Made by a program: the position numbers and the translations under genes. The notes under the pieces were generated by a model. The model had not been told where the DNA came from. It made no database searches and saw nothing but the letters and a program-made list of their open reading frames with translations. Of a DNA stretch of 64,000 bases, positions 36,391 through 46,154 are shown in pieces (position 1 is the stretch's first letter; each line of letters starts with the position of its first letter). Origin of the DNA: Endozoicomonas montiporae CL-33 (lineage in GTDB: Bacteria > Pseudomonadota > Gammaproteobacteria > Pseudomonadales > Endozoicomonadaceae); contig NZ_CP013251.1 of the NCBI RefSeq assembly GCF_001583435.1, forward strand, positions 373,501-437,500, given 5' to 3'.

Positions 36391-37215
36391 ATGCCGTTCA
36401 AACACGTAATCGGGCTGGGCGTTGCCGGTAATTTTGCCGGTCATCTGGAGCAGGCAGGCGAAGCCGCAGACTTTGTCGCGGTGAAAACTGAAGAAGCCAT
36501 TGCGCCTAAAGCAATTTTTCCTTTCTATGTACCATCAGAGGAAGCAGGCTTCCTGGCGACTTATCCGTTGTGCAACAACACGATTGTTCCGCCAAACGAT
36601 GCAGACAACCTGCAGATTGAGCCTGAAGTTGCCCTGCTGTGTGATATCCAGTACGACAATGGCAAGGTAACGGCACTGACTCCGGTAAAGTTCGCTGCTT
36701 ATAACGACTGCTCGATTCGTAAACCCAATGCCAAAAAAATCAGTGAAAAGAAAAACTGGGGTCAGCAGACCAAAGGCGTTTCCGGAAACATGATCGAGCT
36801 GGATCATCTGCAGCAAGGCGGTGTGCTCGATCGTTTTCGTATTGCCAGCTTTCATAAACGCGGCGACCAGGTTGCCTGTTATGGTGAAGACAGCCCGGTG
36901 GTGGGCTACAGCTACTTCCACGAGAAGCTGCTGAACTGGATTATTGACCGCATGAATAACCAGAAAAATGTAGGACCGGCCGAGGATATTTCTGCCTATC
37001 TGGCCAACGCAGGTTATCCACAACAGGCTCTGATCAGTATTGGTGCCACTCGTTACACTGAATACGGCGAAACCAACTTCCTGCAATCTGGCGACACCAG
37101 CATTGTTGTCGTGTACGACGGTGAGCAGTATTCTCGGGAACAGATTACTGAAATGGCTCGGAATCAGGCATTTTCAGATCAAGGTATTTCTACCCTGATT
37201 CAGAACGTTGCGTAA
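36391..37215 (+). CDS. DUF5718 family protein
   Basis: The 274-residue protein begins MPFKHVIGLGVAGNFAGHLE. The segments PSEEAGFLATYPLCNNTIVPP and IEPEVALLCDIQYDNGKV, with later FLQSGDTSIVVVYDGEQYS, agree with what I remember of DUF5718 proteins, which are related to fumarylacetoacetase-type folds. No enzyme function is established. It is soluble, has no signal peptide and stands alone between two terminator-like hairpins (36217-36243 and 37227-37254). Confidence 0.65.
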   Translation: MPFKHVIGLGVAGNFAGHLEQAGEAADFVAVKTEEAIAPKAIFPFYVPSEEAGFLATYPLCNNTIVPPNDADNLQIEPEVALLCDIQYDNGKVTALTPVKFAAYNDCSIRKPNAKKISEKKNWGQQTKGVSGNMIELDHLQQGGVLDRFRIASFHKRGDQVACYGEDSPVVGYSYFHEKLLNWIIDRMNNQKNVGPAEDISAYLANAGYPQQALISIGATRYTEYGETNFLQSGDTSIVVVYDGEQYSREQITEMARNQAFSDQGISTLIQNVA

Positions 37216-37456
37216 TAAAAATACGGAGTGCTTGCTGCTTTGGCAGGCACTTTCATTAAAGTGCCGGATCGATTCCAGTGGATTGATGCTTTATAAATAC
37301 ATGATAAGAGTCTGTAAACGTTTACCAACGTGCAAGGCCAATGACTGTCTTCTATGTCTGCTGTGACTTGTATATACTCCGTAGCACATTAAAAAGAGAG
37401 TCCAAATACAATAAAACAATTATCTCAGGCATTTTATATAGCCTGCAGGGGGATGT

Positions 37457-37738
37457 ATGTGGTTAACAAAAAGAAAACAGGCCAGCATGTTGTCTATGAT
37501 CGACGCGAACAGTCGTCGAGTTCTCAAAGAAATTACGTCGGGTGTTGCACGGCAAAACCTCAGGACTGCTTGCCATGAGCTCCGTTGGAGGGATCTCAAT
37601 AATTGTAACTGGCATTACGCTACTGAAAGCTCCGAACGTCTGGCTCTGTTGACAAAAGAGCAGTTGAAGCTGGTGCACAGAATAGCGTTTGAAAATGGAG
37701 TTACACCCAGTTCGGTTTTATCAGCTGCCATCTGCTAA
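37457..37738 (+). CDS. Small hypothetical protein
   Basis: This 93-residue frame (MWLTKRKQASMLSMIDANSR...) is preceded by CAGGGGGA at suitable distance. It is basic and helical, with no recognised domain. It ends one base before the IS1-family element (stop at 37736-37738, element from 37739), so the insertion may have cut a longer gene. Coding status is uncertain. Confidence 0.4.
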   Translation: MWLTKRKQASMLSMIDANSRRVLKEITSGVARQNLRTACHELRWRDLNNCNWHYATESSERLALLTKEQLKLVHRIAFENGVTPSSVLSAAIC

Positions 37739-38700
37739 GGATTTGTCCCGAAATGACTTCCCGATTTGCTGGAACGACTGCCCTGCATGGGCTATTGAGT
37801 CAAATATGAAATCCAGGGTAGTGGCACAGTTCTGTGATTCTAGCCCTGTCTGCTAAAATACGACATTCGGCAACTTTGAAAAATGCGGTTTAAAAATGTG
37901 CCTTACGCAAGTCCTCTGTACAACATGTGGCAGTAACCAAGTTCGGCCTTTCGGATACAGCACTCATGATGTTCCACGATACTATTGCTGTAATGACAAA
38001 TGTGAAATCAAAACCTTCATGCTTGAATATCGCTACAAGGCCTGTGAGCCTGGCGTTAAAGAAAAAATCATCGATATGGCAATAAATGGCAGCGGAATCA
38101 GGGATACAAGTAAAGTACTCGGAATAAGCAAGACAACAGTAATAAAGACTCTAAAAAAAAAGAAAGCGGTCTGGTAAAGGTCAACCCAAATATTCAAACT
38201 ATTGATCTCAAGTCAGATGCAATTATTCATGTAGGGCTTGTCTGCCAAGAGGCTGAGCTAGATGAGCAGTGGTCGTATGTTCATGATAAATCGAACCAAC
38301 GCTGGCTTTGGTATGCTGTTGATCACGCTACAAATACCGTGCTTGCTTATGTTTTCGGAAAACGGAAAGATGAAGTTTTTAAAGAACTCAAAACACTTCT
38401 GAAGCCATTTGGTATTAATAAATTTTACACCGATGATTGGGGAGCCTATGAGCGACACCTTGATGAAAACATGCATATTATTGGTAAAGCAAACACTCAG
38501 AAGATAGAGCGTAAAAACCTTAATTTTCGGACTTGGATTAAACGGTTGGCCAGAAAGACAATTTGTTTTTCAAAGCTCGAAAAGATGCACGATATTGTTA
38601 TTGGATTATTGATTAATAAAGTTGAGTTTGGGGTCAATATTCACGCGATATAACAGTTCTGGCCCACTACCAAATCCAGAATTTATTTCGGGACAGTTCC
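37739..38700. mobile_element. IS1-family insertion sequence
   Basis: The element is 962 bp. Its ends are GGATTTGTCCCGAAAT (left) and, reversed, GGAACTGTCCCGAAAT (right), 13 of 16 matching. It encodes InsA and InsB frames joined by an A-run. TAA flanks both ends, but the terminal bases are part of a wider TAAGGA/TTAGGA symmetry, so the exact edge and duplication are uncertain. Confidence 0.8.
37896..38653 (+). CDS. IS1-family transposase, made by programmed frameshift (InsA-InsB)
   Basis: The first frame (37896-38177) has the InsA features: zinc-finger-like CTTCGSNQVRPFGYS with YYCCNDKCEI, then the HTH GSGIRDTSKVLGISKTTVIK. It runs into a nine-A stretch near 38154-38162. The second frame continues from there to 38653 with the InsB DDE catalytic region: ELDEQWSYVHDKSNQRWLWY, VLAYVFGKRKDEVFKEL, FYTDDWGAYERHL, and a C-terminal IERKNLNFRTWIKRLARKT. 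A -1 slip on the A-run joins the two, as in IS1. No internal stop breaks the second frame, so the transposase looks intact. Confidence 0.82.
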
Positions 38701-38703
38701 TAA

Positions 38704-40423
38704 CCCGGATATTTCATAAACAAGCAGCAACTACCATCCCATCCTCTTAATTTTGGACTTTTCCGCAAGCCTGCTGCTCTGTTAACCATGTGAAAGACAT
38801 TGCAGCCCATACTTGCTTACAGATTAGACGCTAATCAACGAATCCTGCTATTTCAGGATAACGGAAAGCCCCAAGGCTCTTTCATCTGGTTGCTATGTAC
38901 CTTGATTGAGTCTTATGAAAGTTGCTACCCCGGTCGAAGTATCGGCATCTGGTAAAAGACTTCTGTCACATGCTGCAAAAGCCTCTTGAATGGGCAGCTA
39001 CGCGGCAGATGAAGTTTAATTCGGTCTTTATATTCAACCACTTTGACTGCAACTTTACAGAGCTTCATGATCACCGTTGATGGCTGCGCTTTTTCCAGCT
39101 CCGTACCTTTCAAAGTCTTGGTTCTTAACTCATAGTGCAAAACATAAGCGGCACAGGCATAAAACATTCTCAAATGGTTAGCCAAAAAGCCCTGATCGGA
39201 CAATCTGTCGCCGGACAGATCACTTTTCAGATGTTTGATGAAGTTCTCATCCTGTCCTCTTGGACAGTAAAGCTCTTCATAAATTACCTCTGGAGAAGCT
39301 TCCTTCATCGACGTCACAATGAAACGAGGGTTGTCGCCTTTTTGGTTGACCTCCGCCTTGTAAATTATCCGGGTATCGAGACCTTTCCAGCTCTTGGCCT
39401 GGTATTCTGCTTCCCCGTAAAGTCTGAGCCGATCAGGTTCTGGCATGTTGTTCAGTCTTGCCAGCTCAGTCTTGACCTTCAGAGCTTGACGCGCTTCATC
39501 CAACAACTCTTTGGCTTTTGGCCGCAAAGCCGTTTTGTGGCCTGCACCTTTGCCCAGGACATAATCCGAATGAGGGGCATTCTGAACCACCCACATTAAC
39601 TCTGGTTGAGCGAAGTGGCTGTCTCCCCGAACCAGTAGATGGGTTTTCGGCCACTTTTTCCGAAGCAGCCGAATGACCCGTTCGAGAATGGCTGCATTTT
39701 CCTTGCCCGTTGGGGTTTTCCCCGGACGAAGAATCGCCGTAATCAGCTTGCCGCTGAGTCCCTCAAAAATCATCAGGGGCAAGTAGCAGTAGTCCTGATA
39801 TTTGGCATTAAACAGGTTCATCTGCTGGCCACCATGAGTAATGGCCGGTGTATGATCAAGATCGATAACGATCACCGGAGGTGGCAGCTTGTAACTGCTG
39901 ATAAAGTGATGCACAAATGCTTCAGCCATCCTGTAAATGTCGGAGCGGGTCATAGATTGTCCCAGCCGGGTAAAAGTGGGCGCTGATGCGAGATGGTTAT
40001 CGCTGTCCAACGGATTGCGACCAGTGGCCAGTTTGAACATAGGGTCTTTACGCAAACGGTTACTGTCGTTGGCATCTTCATAGCCGCAGGCCATTTGCAG
40101 AACCCGCTGAACCAGAAGTTCTTTCAGGGAGTGGTCGATATAGGATTGATGGCGTCTGTCATTGATGGCATCAGTCATTTTGCAGATAAGACCGCTCTGC
40201 AGAATGGTTTCCCGTAGCAGCAGAGTGCCAAAGTCAGAAGATAACTCCCCACCATTGAAGTCTGCCCGGATGGTTTTTCCATTTGAGGGATGAAAACGAA
40301 GCTGTTCTTGTGTAGATTTGGGCATGGCAAGTTCCGGTTTGCTTCTTCCGAAGCTTTCTTTTGGTCGACCCAATTATATCAAGTGATTGGGCGGAACTTG
40401 CCTCCTTTTATGAAATATTCGGG
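38704..40423. mobile_element. IS1380-family insertion sequence
   Basis: Inverted ends are CCCGGATATTTCATAAAC (left) and, reversed, CCCGAATATTTCATAAAA (right). A 4-bp CTAA flanks both sides (38700-38703 and 40424-40427), as expected for a target duplication. The element is 1720 bp and holds one transposase gene. It has landed exactly between the right end of the IS1-family element and the short IS1-like element. Confidence 0.85.
38925..40373 (-). CDS. IS1380-family transposase
   Basis: The 482-residue DDE transposase has IS1380 features: SSDFGTLLLRETILQSGL near the N-terminus, QRVLQMACGYEDANDSNRLR, VIDLDHTPAITHGGQQ (first Asp), LLVRGDSHFAQPELM (second Asp) and a C-terminal YCPRGQDENFIKHLKSDLSG (Glu) region. 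Length is normal (about 450-490) and the frame is unbroken, so it may be active. The downstream part of the element (38704-38924) has no gene. Confidence 0.92.
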   Translation of the reverse strand: MGRPKESFGRSKPELAMPKSTQEQLRFHPSNGKTIRADFNGGELSSDFGTLLLRETILQSGLICKMTDAINDRRHQSYIDHSLKELLVQRVLQMACGYEDANDSNRLRKDPMFKLATGRNPLDSDNHLASAPTFTRLGQSMTRSDIYRMAEAFVHHFISSYKLPPPVIVIDLDHTPAITHGGQQMNLFNAKYQDYCYLPLMIFEGLSGKLITAILRPGKTPTGKENAAILERVIRLLRKKWPKTHLLVRGDSHFAQPELMWVVQNAPHSDYVLGKGAGHKTALRPKAKELLDEARQALKVKTELARLNNMPEPDRLRLYGEAEYQAKSWKGLDTRIIYKAEVNQKGDNPRFIVTSMKEASPEVIYEELYCPRGQDENFIKHLKSDLSGDRLSDQGFLANHLRMFYACAAYVLHYELRTKTLKGTELEKAQPSTVIMKLCKVAVKVVEYKDRIKLHLPRSCPFKRLLQHVTEVFYQMPILRPG

Positions 40424-40427
40424 CTAA

Positions 40428-40528
40428 GGATTTGTCTGAAAATAAGTTCCGTATTTCACTATCGCTTACCTCAAGCCATTACTGGCTGATGATTGCAGCA
40501 AATCGGGAAGTTATTTTTAGACGATTCC
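40428..40528. mobile_element. MITE-like element related to the IS1-family element
   Basis: This 101-bp stretch has ends GGATTTGTCTGAAAAT and, reversed, GGAATCGTCTAAAAAT. Its reversed right end continues with ACTTCCCGATTTGCTG, almost as the left end of the IS1-family element at 37739. It has no coding capacity and could be moved by that transposase. CTAA/TAAG flank it. Confidence 0.65.
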
Positions 40529-40580
40529 TAAGTTCTAAATTGATCAAGTGCAGCCATATGGCTGCAGCCTGTTATTTGAA

Positions 40581-41423
40581 TCAGTAAGCCATCATCTTCA
40601 GAGCTTCAATCTCATCCGCCCAGATGCTGTCATCAATGGTTTCCAGCACCATAGGCACACGGTCGAAGCGGGAATCCTGCATGATATAACGGAAAACATC
40701 CCAGCCAATTTCACCCTGCCCTAAACTGTGATGACGGTCTTTGCGCGAATTCAGTTCGGTTTTAGAGTCATTCAGGTGCATGCCTTTCAGGTACTTAAAC
40801 CCGACAATTTTGTCGAATTCGGCAAAGGTTGCTTCGCAGGCTTCGGGTGTGCGGAGGTCATACCCGGCTGAAAAGGTGTGGCAGGTATCCAGACAAACAC
40901 CAATACGGCTTTTGTCTTCTACCTGATTAATGATGTCCGCCAGTTCTTCAAAGCGCCAGCCAAGGTTGCTGCCCTGCCCTGCCGTATTTTCTATAACGGC
41001 TATAACGCCTTCGGTCTGATCAAGAGCCAGATTAATGGATTCGGCGATGCGGCTCAGGCAGGCAGAAATCTCAATTTTTCGTAAATGACTGCCCGGGTGA
41101 AAATTCAGCCGATCCAGCCCCAGCTGGGTACAGCGCTGTATTTCGTCAATGAAAGCTTCTCTGGATTTTTGCAAACCTTCTTGTTCAGGATGACCAAGGT
41201 TTATAAGATAACTATCGTGCGGAAGGATCTGCTCAGGTTTGTACCCGTATTCCTCACACCGTTGTTTGAACAGCTCAATGTTTTGATCGGTCAGTGGTTT
41301 GGCTTTCCACTGTCGCTGGTTTTTTGTGAAGAGAGCAAACGCAGTAGCCCCAAGCTTGTGGGCGTTGACCGGGGCATTCTCAACCCCCCCTGCAGCGCTG
41401 ACATGGGCGCCGATATACTTCAT
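40581..41423 (-). CDS. nfo: Endonuclease IV
   Basis: The 280-residue protein begins [20 protein letters not shown], the typical Nfo start; the ATG at 41423 is preferred to a TTG two codons upstream. Metal-binding His/Asp/Glu residues are in [58 protein letters not shown] and VLETID. It cuts DNA at abasic sites in base excision repair, using three Zn ions. It is a single gene, divergent from dsbA. Confidence 0.96.
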   Translation of the reverse strand: MKYIGAHVSAAGGVENAPVNAHKLGATAFALFTKNQRQWKAKPLTDQNIELFKQRCEEYGYKPEQILPHDSYLINLGHPEQEGLQKSREAFIDEIQRCTQLGLDRLNFHPGSHLRKIEISACLSRIAESINLALDQTEGVIAVIENTAGQGSNLGWRFEELADIINQVEDKSRIGVCLDTCHTFSAGYDLRTPEACEATFAEFDKIVGFKYLKGMHLNDSKTELNSRKDRHHSLGQGEIGWDVFRYIMQDSRFDRVPMVLETIDDSIWADEIEALKMMAY

Positions 41424-41525
41424 AAACAATCCTTTATCGTTTGATCTGGGTCAAAAAACGTACAGAGGCAATCATAAGAAAATCGTAACGATCAATTTAT
41501 AGCTCATGATAATAAGGCGATATTC

Positions 41526-42131
41526 GTGAAAAAAATACTCTCTGCCGTTTGCTTGACGTTAGCCATGCCTCTGTCGGTGATGGCGGCGTCATTTTCTCAG
41601 GGCACACATTACAATGTGCTGCCGGACTTTAAGAAGTCAGAAACACCTGAAGTGCGTGAAGCCTTTTCGGTGTATTGCCCTGCTTGCTATCAGTGGGATC
41701 AGGGTGTTGTGGGTGATCTGCAAAAGCGTCTGGAGTTGAAGGATATTCCTTTTAACCAGTCTCATGTTGCTTTTATGGGGAACTACGCCGACAAAATCAG
41801 TCAGGCTCTGGCGATTACCAAGGGTACAGAGAAGTACACACCTGTGAAAAAGGCGATTTTTAAAGCCCTTCAGGAAGATCGTATTGGAGACTGGAAGAAG
41901 GATGAAGACTTCTTCAAAGTGCTGGCTGAAGCCGGTCTGAGTAAGCGAGAGTGGACATTCGGTGTGAATGATCCAGTGGTTCGGAAACGGATGAAGCGCT
42001 GGTCGCAACTGGAGAGCAGTGTGCGCAGTGTGCCAAGCTTTATCGTTAATAATAAGTACATTATTAATCTCAGCAGCATCAAATCGTTTGACGAGTTCTA
42101 CAGTCTGATTGACTATTTGCTTGAAAAGTAA
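41526..42131 (+). CDS. dsbA: DsbA-family thiol:disulfide oxidoreductase
   Basis: The 201-residue protein has a signal peptide (ILSAVCLTLAMPLSVMA, cut before ASFSQG) and a thioredoxin-fold active site FSVYCPACYQW with CPAC in place of the E. coli CPHC. The cis-Pro loop is SSVRSVPSFIVNNKY. It introduces disulphides into periplasmic proteins and is re-oxidised by DsbB, whose gene follows after 32 bp. Start codon GTG. Confidence 0.88.
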   Translation: MKKILSAVCLTLAMPLSVMAASFSQGTHYNVLPDFKKSETPEVREAFSVYCPACYQWDQGVVGDLQKRLELKDIPFNQSHVAFMGNYADKISQALAITKGTEKYTPVKKAIFKALQEDRIGDWKKDEDFFKVLAEAGLSKREWTFGVNDPVVRKRMKRWSQLESSVRSVPSFIVNNKYIINLSSIKSFDEFYSLIDYLLEK

Positions 42132-42163
42132 GAGCTGCTGGAAAGAGACGTAAGGTTAGAACC

Positions 42164-42763
42164 ATGGCGAATGCTGACTTTCAGGATAATGCTGAAAAAG
42201 GCTCCCTGAGAAAGGTATGGAATGATTTCCGGACTCAGCCACTGGCTGCTGTCCGGGAATGGCAGAATCACCGGCTGACCTGGGGCATCATGCTCGGCAC
42301 CGCTGTCTTTCTGGAAATTTGTGCATTCTATTTCCAGTACGGGATGGATCTGTATCCCTGTGAAATGTGTGTTTATCAGCGCTTTGCGGTTCTGGTGCTC
42401 GGGCTTGCAGCAGGGATTATGCTGGTTGCTCCCCGTAATAAGGGCGTCAGAGGAGCAGGGTATCTTCTGTGGATAAGCGGTGCCGTTTATGGTTTGCAAT
42501 ATGCTTTGCAGCAAATCAAGAATTATGCAGACTTTAACCCGTTCTTCAGTGCGTGCAATGCGTTTCCGGTGTTTCCTTTCGGGCTGCCTTTACACGAATG
42601 GTGGCCTGCCATGTTTTTCCCGACCGGGATGTGTGGTGAAGACAGCTGGACTTTTTTGAGTCTGAATATGGCCAACTGGATGACCATTATTTTTGGTATC
42701 TACATTCTGGCATTTGCTGTCTGCGTGCTGAGTGTTGTTGTCGGCAAGTTGGCTGACAGGTGA
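42164..42763 (+). CDS. dsbB: DsbB/DsbI-family membrane oxidoreductase
   Basis: The 199-residue protein has about four membrane segments. The first periplasmic pair is in LYPCEMCVYQRFAV (CxxC as in DsbB) and the second pair is formed by the Cys in FFSACNAFPVF and FPTGMCGED, separated by the usual loop with a Pro/Phe-rich linker. It re-oxidises DsbA and passes electrons to quinone. It probably forms an operon with dsbA. Confidence 0.85.
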   Translation: MANADFQDNAEKGSLRKVWNDFRTQPLAAVREWQNHRLTWGIMLGTAVFLEICAFYFQYGMDLYPCEMCVYQRFAVLVLGLAAGIMLVAPRNKGVRGAGYLLWISGAVYGLQYALQQIKNYADFNPFFSACNAFPVFPFGLPLHEWWPAMFFPTGMCGEDSWTFLSLNMANWMTIIFGIYILAFAVCVLSVVVGKLADR

Positions 42764-42765
42764 TT

Positions 42766-42815
42766 TTAAACAGGCTCCGTTTTTCTAACGGAGTCTGTTT
42801 AACGACTAAAGTCGT
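42766..42815. terminator. Bidirectional hairpin pair between dsbB and hydrolase
   Basis: TTAAACAGGCTCCGTT pairs with AACGGAGTCTGTTTAA across a 5-nt loop (one G-T pair), and ACGACTAAAGTCGT follows as a second small hairpin before an AT-rich tract. They lie between two convergent genes. Confidence 0.65.
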
Positions 42816-43766
42816 TTATATATACGACGATAGCCAATCCATATATTCTTTTCTTGTTTCTTTCAGCTCATTAGGAAGATGGTGTCGTGCATCTTTCAGC
42901 ATGAGAACTTCCGGATCAGTGAATAGTTGCTTCAGTCTGGCGATGTTGTGTTTTGCATCCACTGTCCGGTCGCAGGTGCCCTGGATAATCAGCGGCCTTA
43001 AAGGGCTTTTCTTGCGATGACGTTCAATTTTCCGTATCCAGCGATCCATGGCAGAGACCCATTGGGTCGGTAACACTTTTGGAGCCAGTGGATCATTGTG
43101 TGCCTTTTTCAGGAAGTCAGGGTCTCGGGAATTGTCCGTAAACGTGCGTGGCAACTGTTTAATAAAGGGTCTGGCCAGATAGAGTTGAATGCGGCTGAGA
43201 GGCCACATCCATGGTCTTACCAGTGGTGCCGAGAAAATAACTTGATCCAGTTCCGGATTATTCTGAAACAACAGGTAGTCCGTTAGAATAGCGCAGCCGG
43301 TACTTTGTCCATAACCATGCCAGGGTTTGGGCAGTTGGCCTGAGCTTGCCTGAAAAATGTCTGTCAGAATTCCGGTGTAAACCGAAAAGTCTTCAATAGT
43401 GGCTGGCTCGCCACTGGACAGCCCATGACCTGGCAGGTCATACGCCAGAACGTTATAACCTTGCTGTAAAAAGAAGGTCAGGATGTGACCGAACAGACCT
43501 GCATGGTCGTAATAACCATGCAGGACGAAGAAGGTGCCTTTGGCATCGGGCTGCGTGTAAAGATGGCAGGCGATCTGGTAGCCGCAGCTGTTGATCGTGC
43601 CAAACCGATGTCGTACATCAGCCAGCTGGTTTTCCAGATCAATGCCATAGTCCCTGAAGTATGCCTTCTCAACAGCAGTGAAATTCTGAGCTTCGTTGGT
43701 TTGCTCCTGACTGAACAGTGGTTTCGGCTCATGGCTTAAAAGGTGTCTCAGCTTGTCTAAGTCCAT
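42816..43766 (-). CDS. Alpha/beta hydrolase, lysophospholipase-like
   Basis: The 316-residue protein has an alpha/beta hydrolase core: FFVLHGYYDHAGLFGHIL (oxyanion region), VLAYDLPGHGLSSGEP, the nucleophile elbow GYGQSTGCAIL (GxSxG with Ser), the Asp in LIIQGTCDRTVD, and the His in LKDARHHLPNE. It resembles PldB/monoacylglycerol lipase-type enzymes (lysophospholipase L2). Substrate unknown. Its start overlaps the rfaH stop by 1 bp, so the two are co-transcribed. Confidence 0.8.
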   Translation of the reverse strand: MDLDKLRHLLSHEPKPLFSQEQTNEAQNFTAVEKAYFRDYGIDLENQLADVRHRFGTINSCGYQIACHLYTQPDAKGTFFVLHGYYDHAGLFGHILTFFLQQGYNVLAYDLPGHGLSSGEPATIEDFSVYTGILTDIFQASSGQLPKPWHGYGQSTGCAILTDYLLFQNNPELDQVIFSAPLVRPWMWPLSRIQLYLARPFIKQLPRTFTDNSRDPDFLKKAHNDPLAPKVLPTQWVSAMDRWIRKIERHRKKSPLRPLIIQGTCDRTVDAKHNIARLKQLFTDPEVLMLKDARHHLPNELKETRKEYMDWLSSYI

Positions 43767-44404
43767 CAGGCCTTTTCCAGATCATCCAGACGTACTTGCA
43801 TACGCTGTTTTTTTACAACGGTTTTCTGGGTTGTGCCATCGCTCAGGCGCTGCTCTTTAATGTGGCTGATGAGAATCTGGCCACGATAAGCACCCATGCT
43901 TTTTTCAAACGTCATTTCCAGATGCTTGAACAGTGGATGATTCATGACCACTTTGTCGCCTGGCTCAAAGGCATCCGGGCTGACGCCGTCGGCCTTGTTG
44001 TTGAGTATCCGGACGATTTTTCTGATCTCGTCAATAATGTCTTCCCCGTTGGGAATCGGCTTTGGCAGGAGGTCAGATTTCGCCTTTTCTTCTTCTTTTT
44101 TGGACATTCGTCCTGAGCTGGCAAGCTGACGGGTGATTCGGTTGAAATGCACCATTTCATGAACACCACGACAGGAGCGTATGGTGTGGAATTTTTCCAG
44201 ATCTTTTTCCAGATCCAGCAGTAGAAACAGATAATCCGGGAACAGAACTTCTTCCTTAATGGTTCCCTTGCTTTTCTGTCTGAACACCGGGCAGTAGGTG
44301 TCAAAACCCAGGTTGTTCAGGTTTTCCATGGCTCTCAGTTCCTGACGGACCTTGGTCTTGAGCAGGTACCAGCCTTCTTCTAACAAGCACTCTTTATTAG
44401 ACAT
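43766..44404 (-). CDS. rfaH: RfaH-like NusG-family antiterminator
   Basis: The 212-residue protein starts with a NusG N-terminal domain: GWYLLKTKVRQELRAMENL, GFDTYCPVFRQK, EEVLFPDYLFLLLDL, TIRSCRGVHEMVHFN. A long charged linker precedes the C-terminal KOW-like domain (FEPGDKVVMNHPLFKHLEMT). This is the pattern of RfaH, a specialised elongation factor acting on ops sites in surface-polysaccharide and similar operons. It is longer than E. coli RfaH (162) mainly because of the linker. It is not the essential NusG. Downstream it is coupled to the hydrolase gene. Confidence 0.85.
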   Translation of the reverse strand: MSNKECLLEEGWYLLKTKVRQELRAMENLNNLGFDTYCPVFRQKSKGTIKEEVLFPDYLFLLLDLEKDLEKFHTIRSCRGVHEMVHFNRITRQLASSGRMSKKEEEKAKSDLLPKPIPNGEDIIDEIRKIVRILNNKADGVSPDAFEPGDKVVMNHPLFKHLEMTFEKSMGAYRGQILISHIKEQRLSDGTTQKTVVKKQRMQVRLDDLEKA

Positions 44405-44753
44405 TAACGTTCCCTGAATGCTTTGAATATGTATAGGTGTATAGGCCCAGCCTCAGGGCAGAGCTTGAAGTCATTATAAAGATCCTGTGAGAAATGTGGA
44501 CTCTTTTGTGTTGGGGCTAGTGTGGTGAAACATTAAGTAAGTGTGTACTTACTTCGATAGCAGAAAGTAAGCATAACATCTTTGAAAATTTTATGTCAGC
44601 AGAAATTTATTCTTTTATATTTTAATGCTTTTCGATAATTATCGTGAAATTTGAACTGTTTATCGAACATTTTGTACGAATGTAATGGTTTGAAATTATA
44701 TTCAAACCATTACATAAAAAGTGCCTGATGTTTCAGTCACCGGGAGGGAATGC
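44405..44753. promoter_or_regulatory. AT-rich gap between pgk and rfaH with two palindromes
   Basis: This gap has no gene. It holds AAGTAAGT-GTGT-ACTTACTT (44535-44554), an operator-like palindrome upstream of rfaH, and a perfect 14-bp inverted repeat (44681-44694 and 44701-44714, TGTAATGGTTTGAA and its complement, 6-nt loop) 40 bp after the pgk stop. The latter lacks a T-run but is probably the pgk terminator. Confidence 0.5.
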
Positions 44754-45917
44754 TTACTTGGAAGCTTCTTCCAGCATAGCCACTGCAGGCAGTTTCTTGC
44801 CTTCTACGAACTCCAGGAACGCACCGCCACCAGTAGAGATGTAAGATACTTTGTCCTTGATGCCGTACTTGTCGATAGCGGCCAGCGTGTCACCACCGCC
44901 AGCGATGGAGAATGCTTCAGATTCGGCAATCGCCAGAGACATGGAACGGGTGCCTTCACCGAACTGATCAAATTCGAATACGCCTACCGGGCCGTTCCAC
45001 AGGATGGTTTTGGAGGACTTCAGCACTTCGTTGAACAGCTTCTGGGTTTCCGGACCTACGTCGAAGATCATGTCGTCGTCTTCTACTTCGGAAACCAGTT
45101 TAACAACCGCAGGCTCGTTTTCGTCGAACTTCTTGCCGCAGATCACGTCTACAGGCATTGGTACGTCAACCTTTTCCATCAGCGCTTTGGCGTTAGGGAT
45201 CAGATCTGCTTCGTACAGGGACTTACCAACGTTGTGGCCAGCAGCGGCCAGGAAGGTGTTTGCGATGCCGCCACCCACGATCAGCTGATCGCAGATGTCA
45301 GACAGAGATTCCAGAACGGTCAGCTTGGTAGACACCTTGGAACCACCAACGATGGCACACATTGGGCGCTCAGGGTTGCCCAGTGCTTTGCCCAGTGCGT
45401 CCAGTTCGCCAGCCAGCAAAGGACCTGCACAGGCAACGTCAGCAAACTTGCCAACACCGTGAGTGGAAGCCTGGGCGCGGTGAGCAGTACCGAACGCGTC
45501 CATTACGTAAACGTCGCACAGGGCAGCCATTTTCTTGGACAGTGCTTCGTCGTCTTTCTTCTCGCCTTTGTTGAAGCGAACGTTTTCCAGAATAACCAGT
45601 TCGCCTTCGGCAACGTCGAAGCCACCTTCAACCCAGTCTTTGATCAGACGAACTTCTTTACCCAGCAGGTTGCCAATGTAATCAGCAACCGGCTTCAGAG
45701 AGAACTGCTCGTCGTATTCGCCTTCGGTTGGACGACCCAGGTGAGAAGTCGCCATCACTTTAGCACCAGCTTCCAGAGCCAGTTTAATGGTTGGCAGGGA
45801 AGCCAGGATGCGGGCGTCGCTGGTGACCTTACCGTCTTTTACCGGAACGTTCAGGTCTTCACGGATCAGGACGCGCTTGCCGGCCAGATCCAGGTCAGTC
45901 ATTTTCAATACGTTCAT
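44754..45917 (-). CDS. pgk: Phosphoglycerate kinase
   Basis: The 387-residue protein is complete: [19 protein letters not shown] at the N-terminus, [11 protein letters not shown] (substrate site), [37 protein letters not shown] and the C-terminal ATP-site GGGDTLAAI and [14 protein letters not shown]. It converts 1,3-bisphosphoglycerate to 3-phosphoglycerate with ATP formation. It follows epd in the same direction, as in E. coli. The strong codon bias gives a long antisense open frame on the other strand, which is a shadow. Confidence 0.97.
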   Translation of the reverse strand: MNVLKMTDLDLAGKRVLIREDLNVPVKDGKVTSDARILASLPTIKLALEAGAKVMATSHLGRPTEGEYDEQFSLKPVADYIGNLLGKEVRLIKDWVEGGFDVAEGELVILENVRFNKGEKKDDEALSKKMAALCDVYVMDAFGTAHRAQASTHGVGKFADVACAGPLLAGELDALGKALGNPERPMCAIVGGSKVSTKLTVLESLSDICDQLIVGGGIANTFLAAAGHNVGKSLYEADLIPNAKALMEKVDVPMPVDVICGKKFDENEPAVVKLVSEVEDDDMIFDVGPETQKLFNEVLKSSKTILWNGPVGVFEFDQFGEGTRSMSLAIAESEAFSIAGGGDTLAAIDKYGIKDKVSYISTGGGAFLEFVEGKKLPAVAMLEEASK

Positions 45918-46154
45918 GAGGTCTCTCTCTCAATGACGAGTCAGATAAAATAACAGGATCAGGAAGTAACAGGATAACGCCTGTAAAACTTCCACAACCC
46001 TTAAAAATGCGGAGGACGATACCATAATCTGTTGAGTGTAGGTACGTAGAAGGCTGTCAATACGTTTGGAAAATTGACATGGATCACGGTGATTATCAAG
46101 GGTTAACGCAAGGCAACGCAGCTGCTCGCTGAGCACCCCGCGGTAACACGCAAA

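Noticed and set aside
44721..45953. Long plus-strand open frame (410 codons) opposite pgk
   Set aside because: It is the antisense shadow of the strongly biased pgk gene; it has no ribosome site and no recognisable domain.
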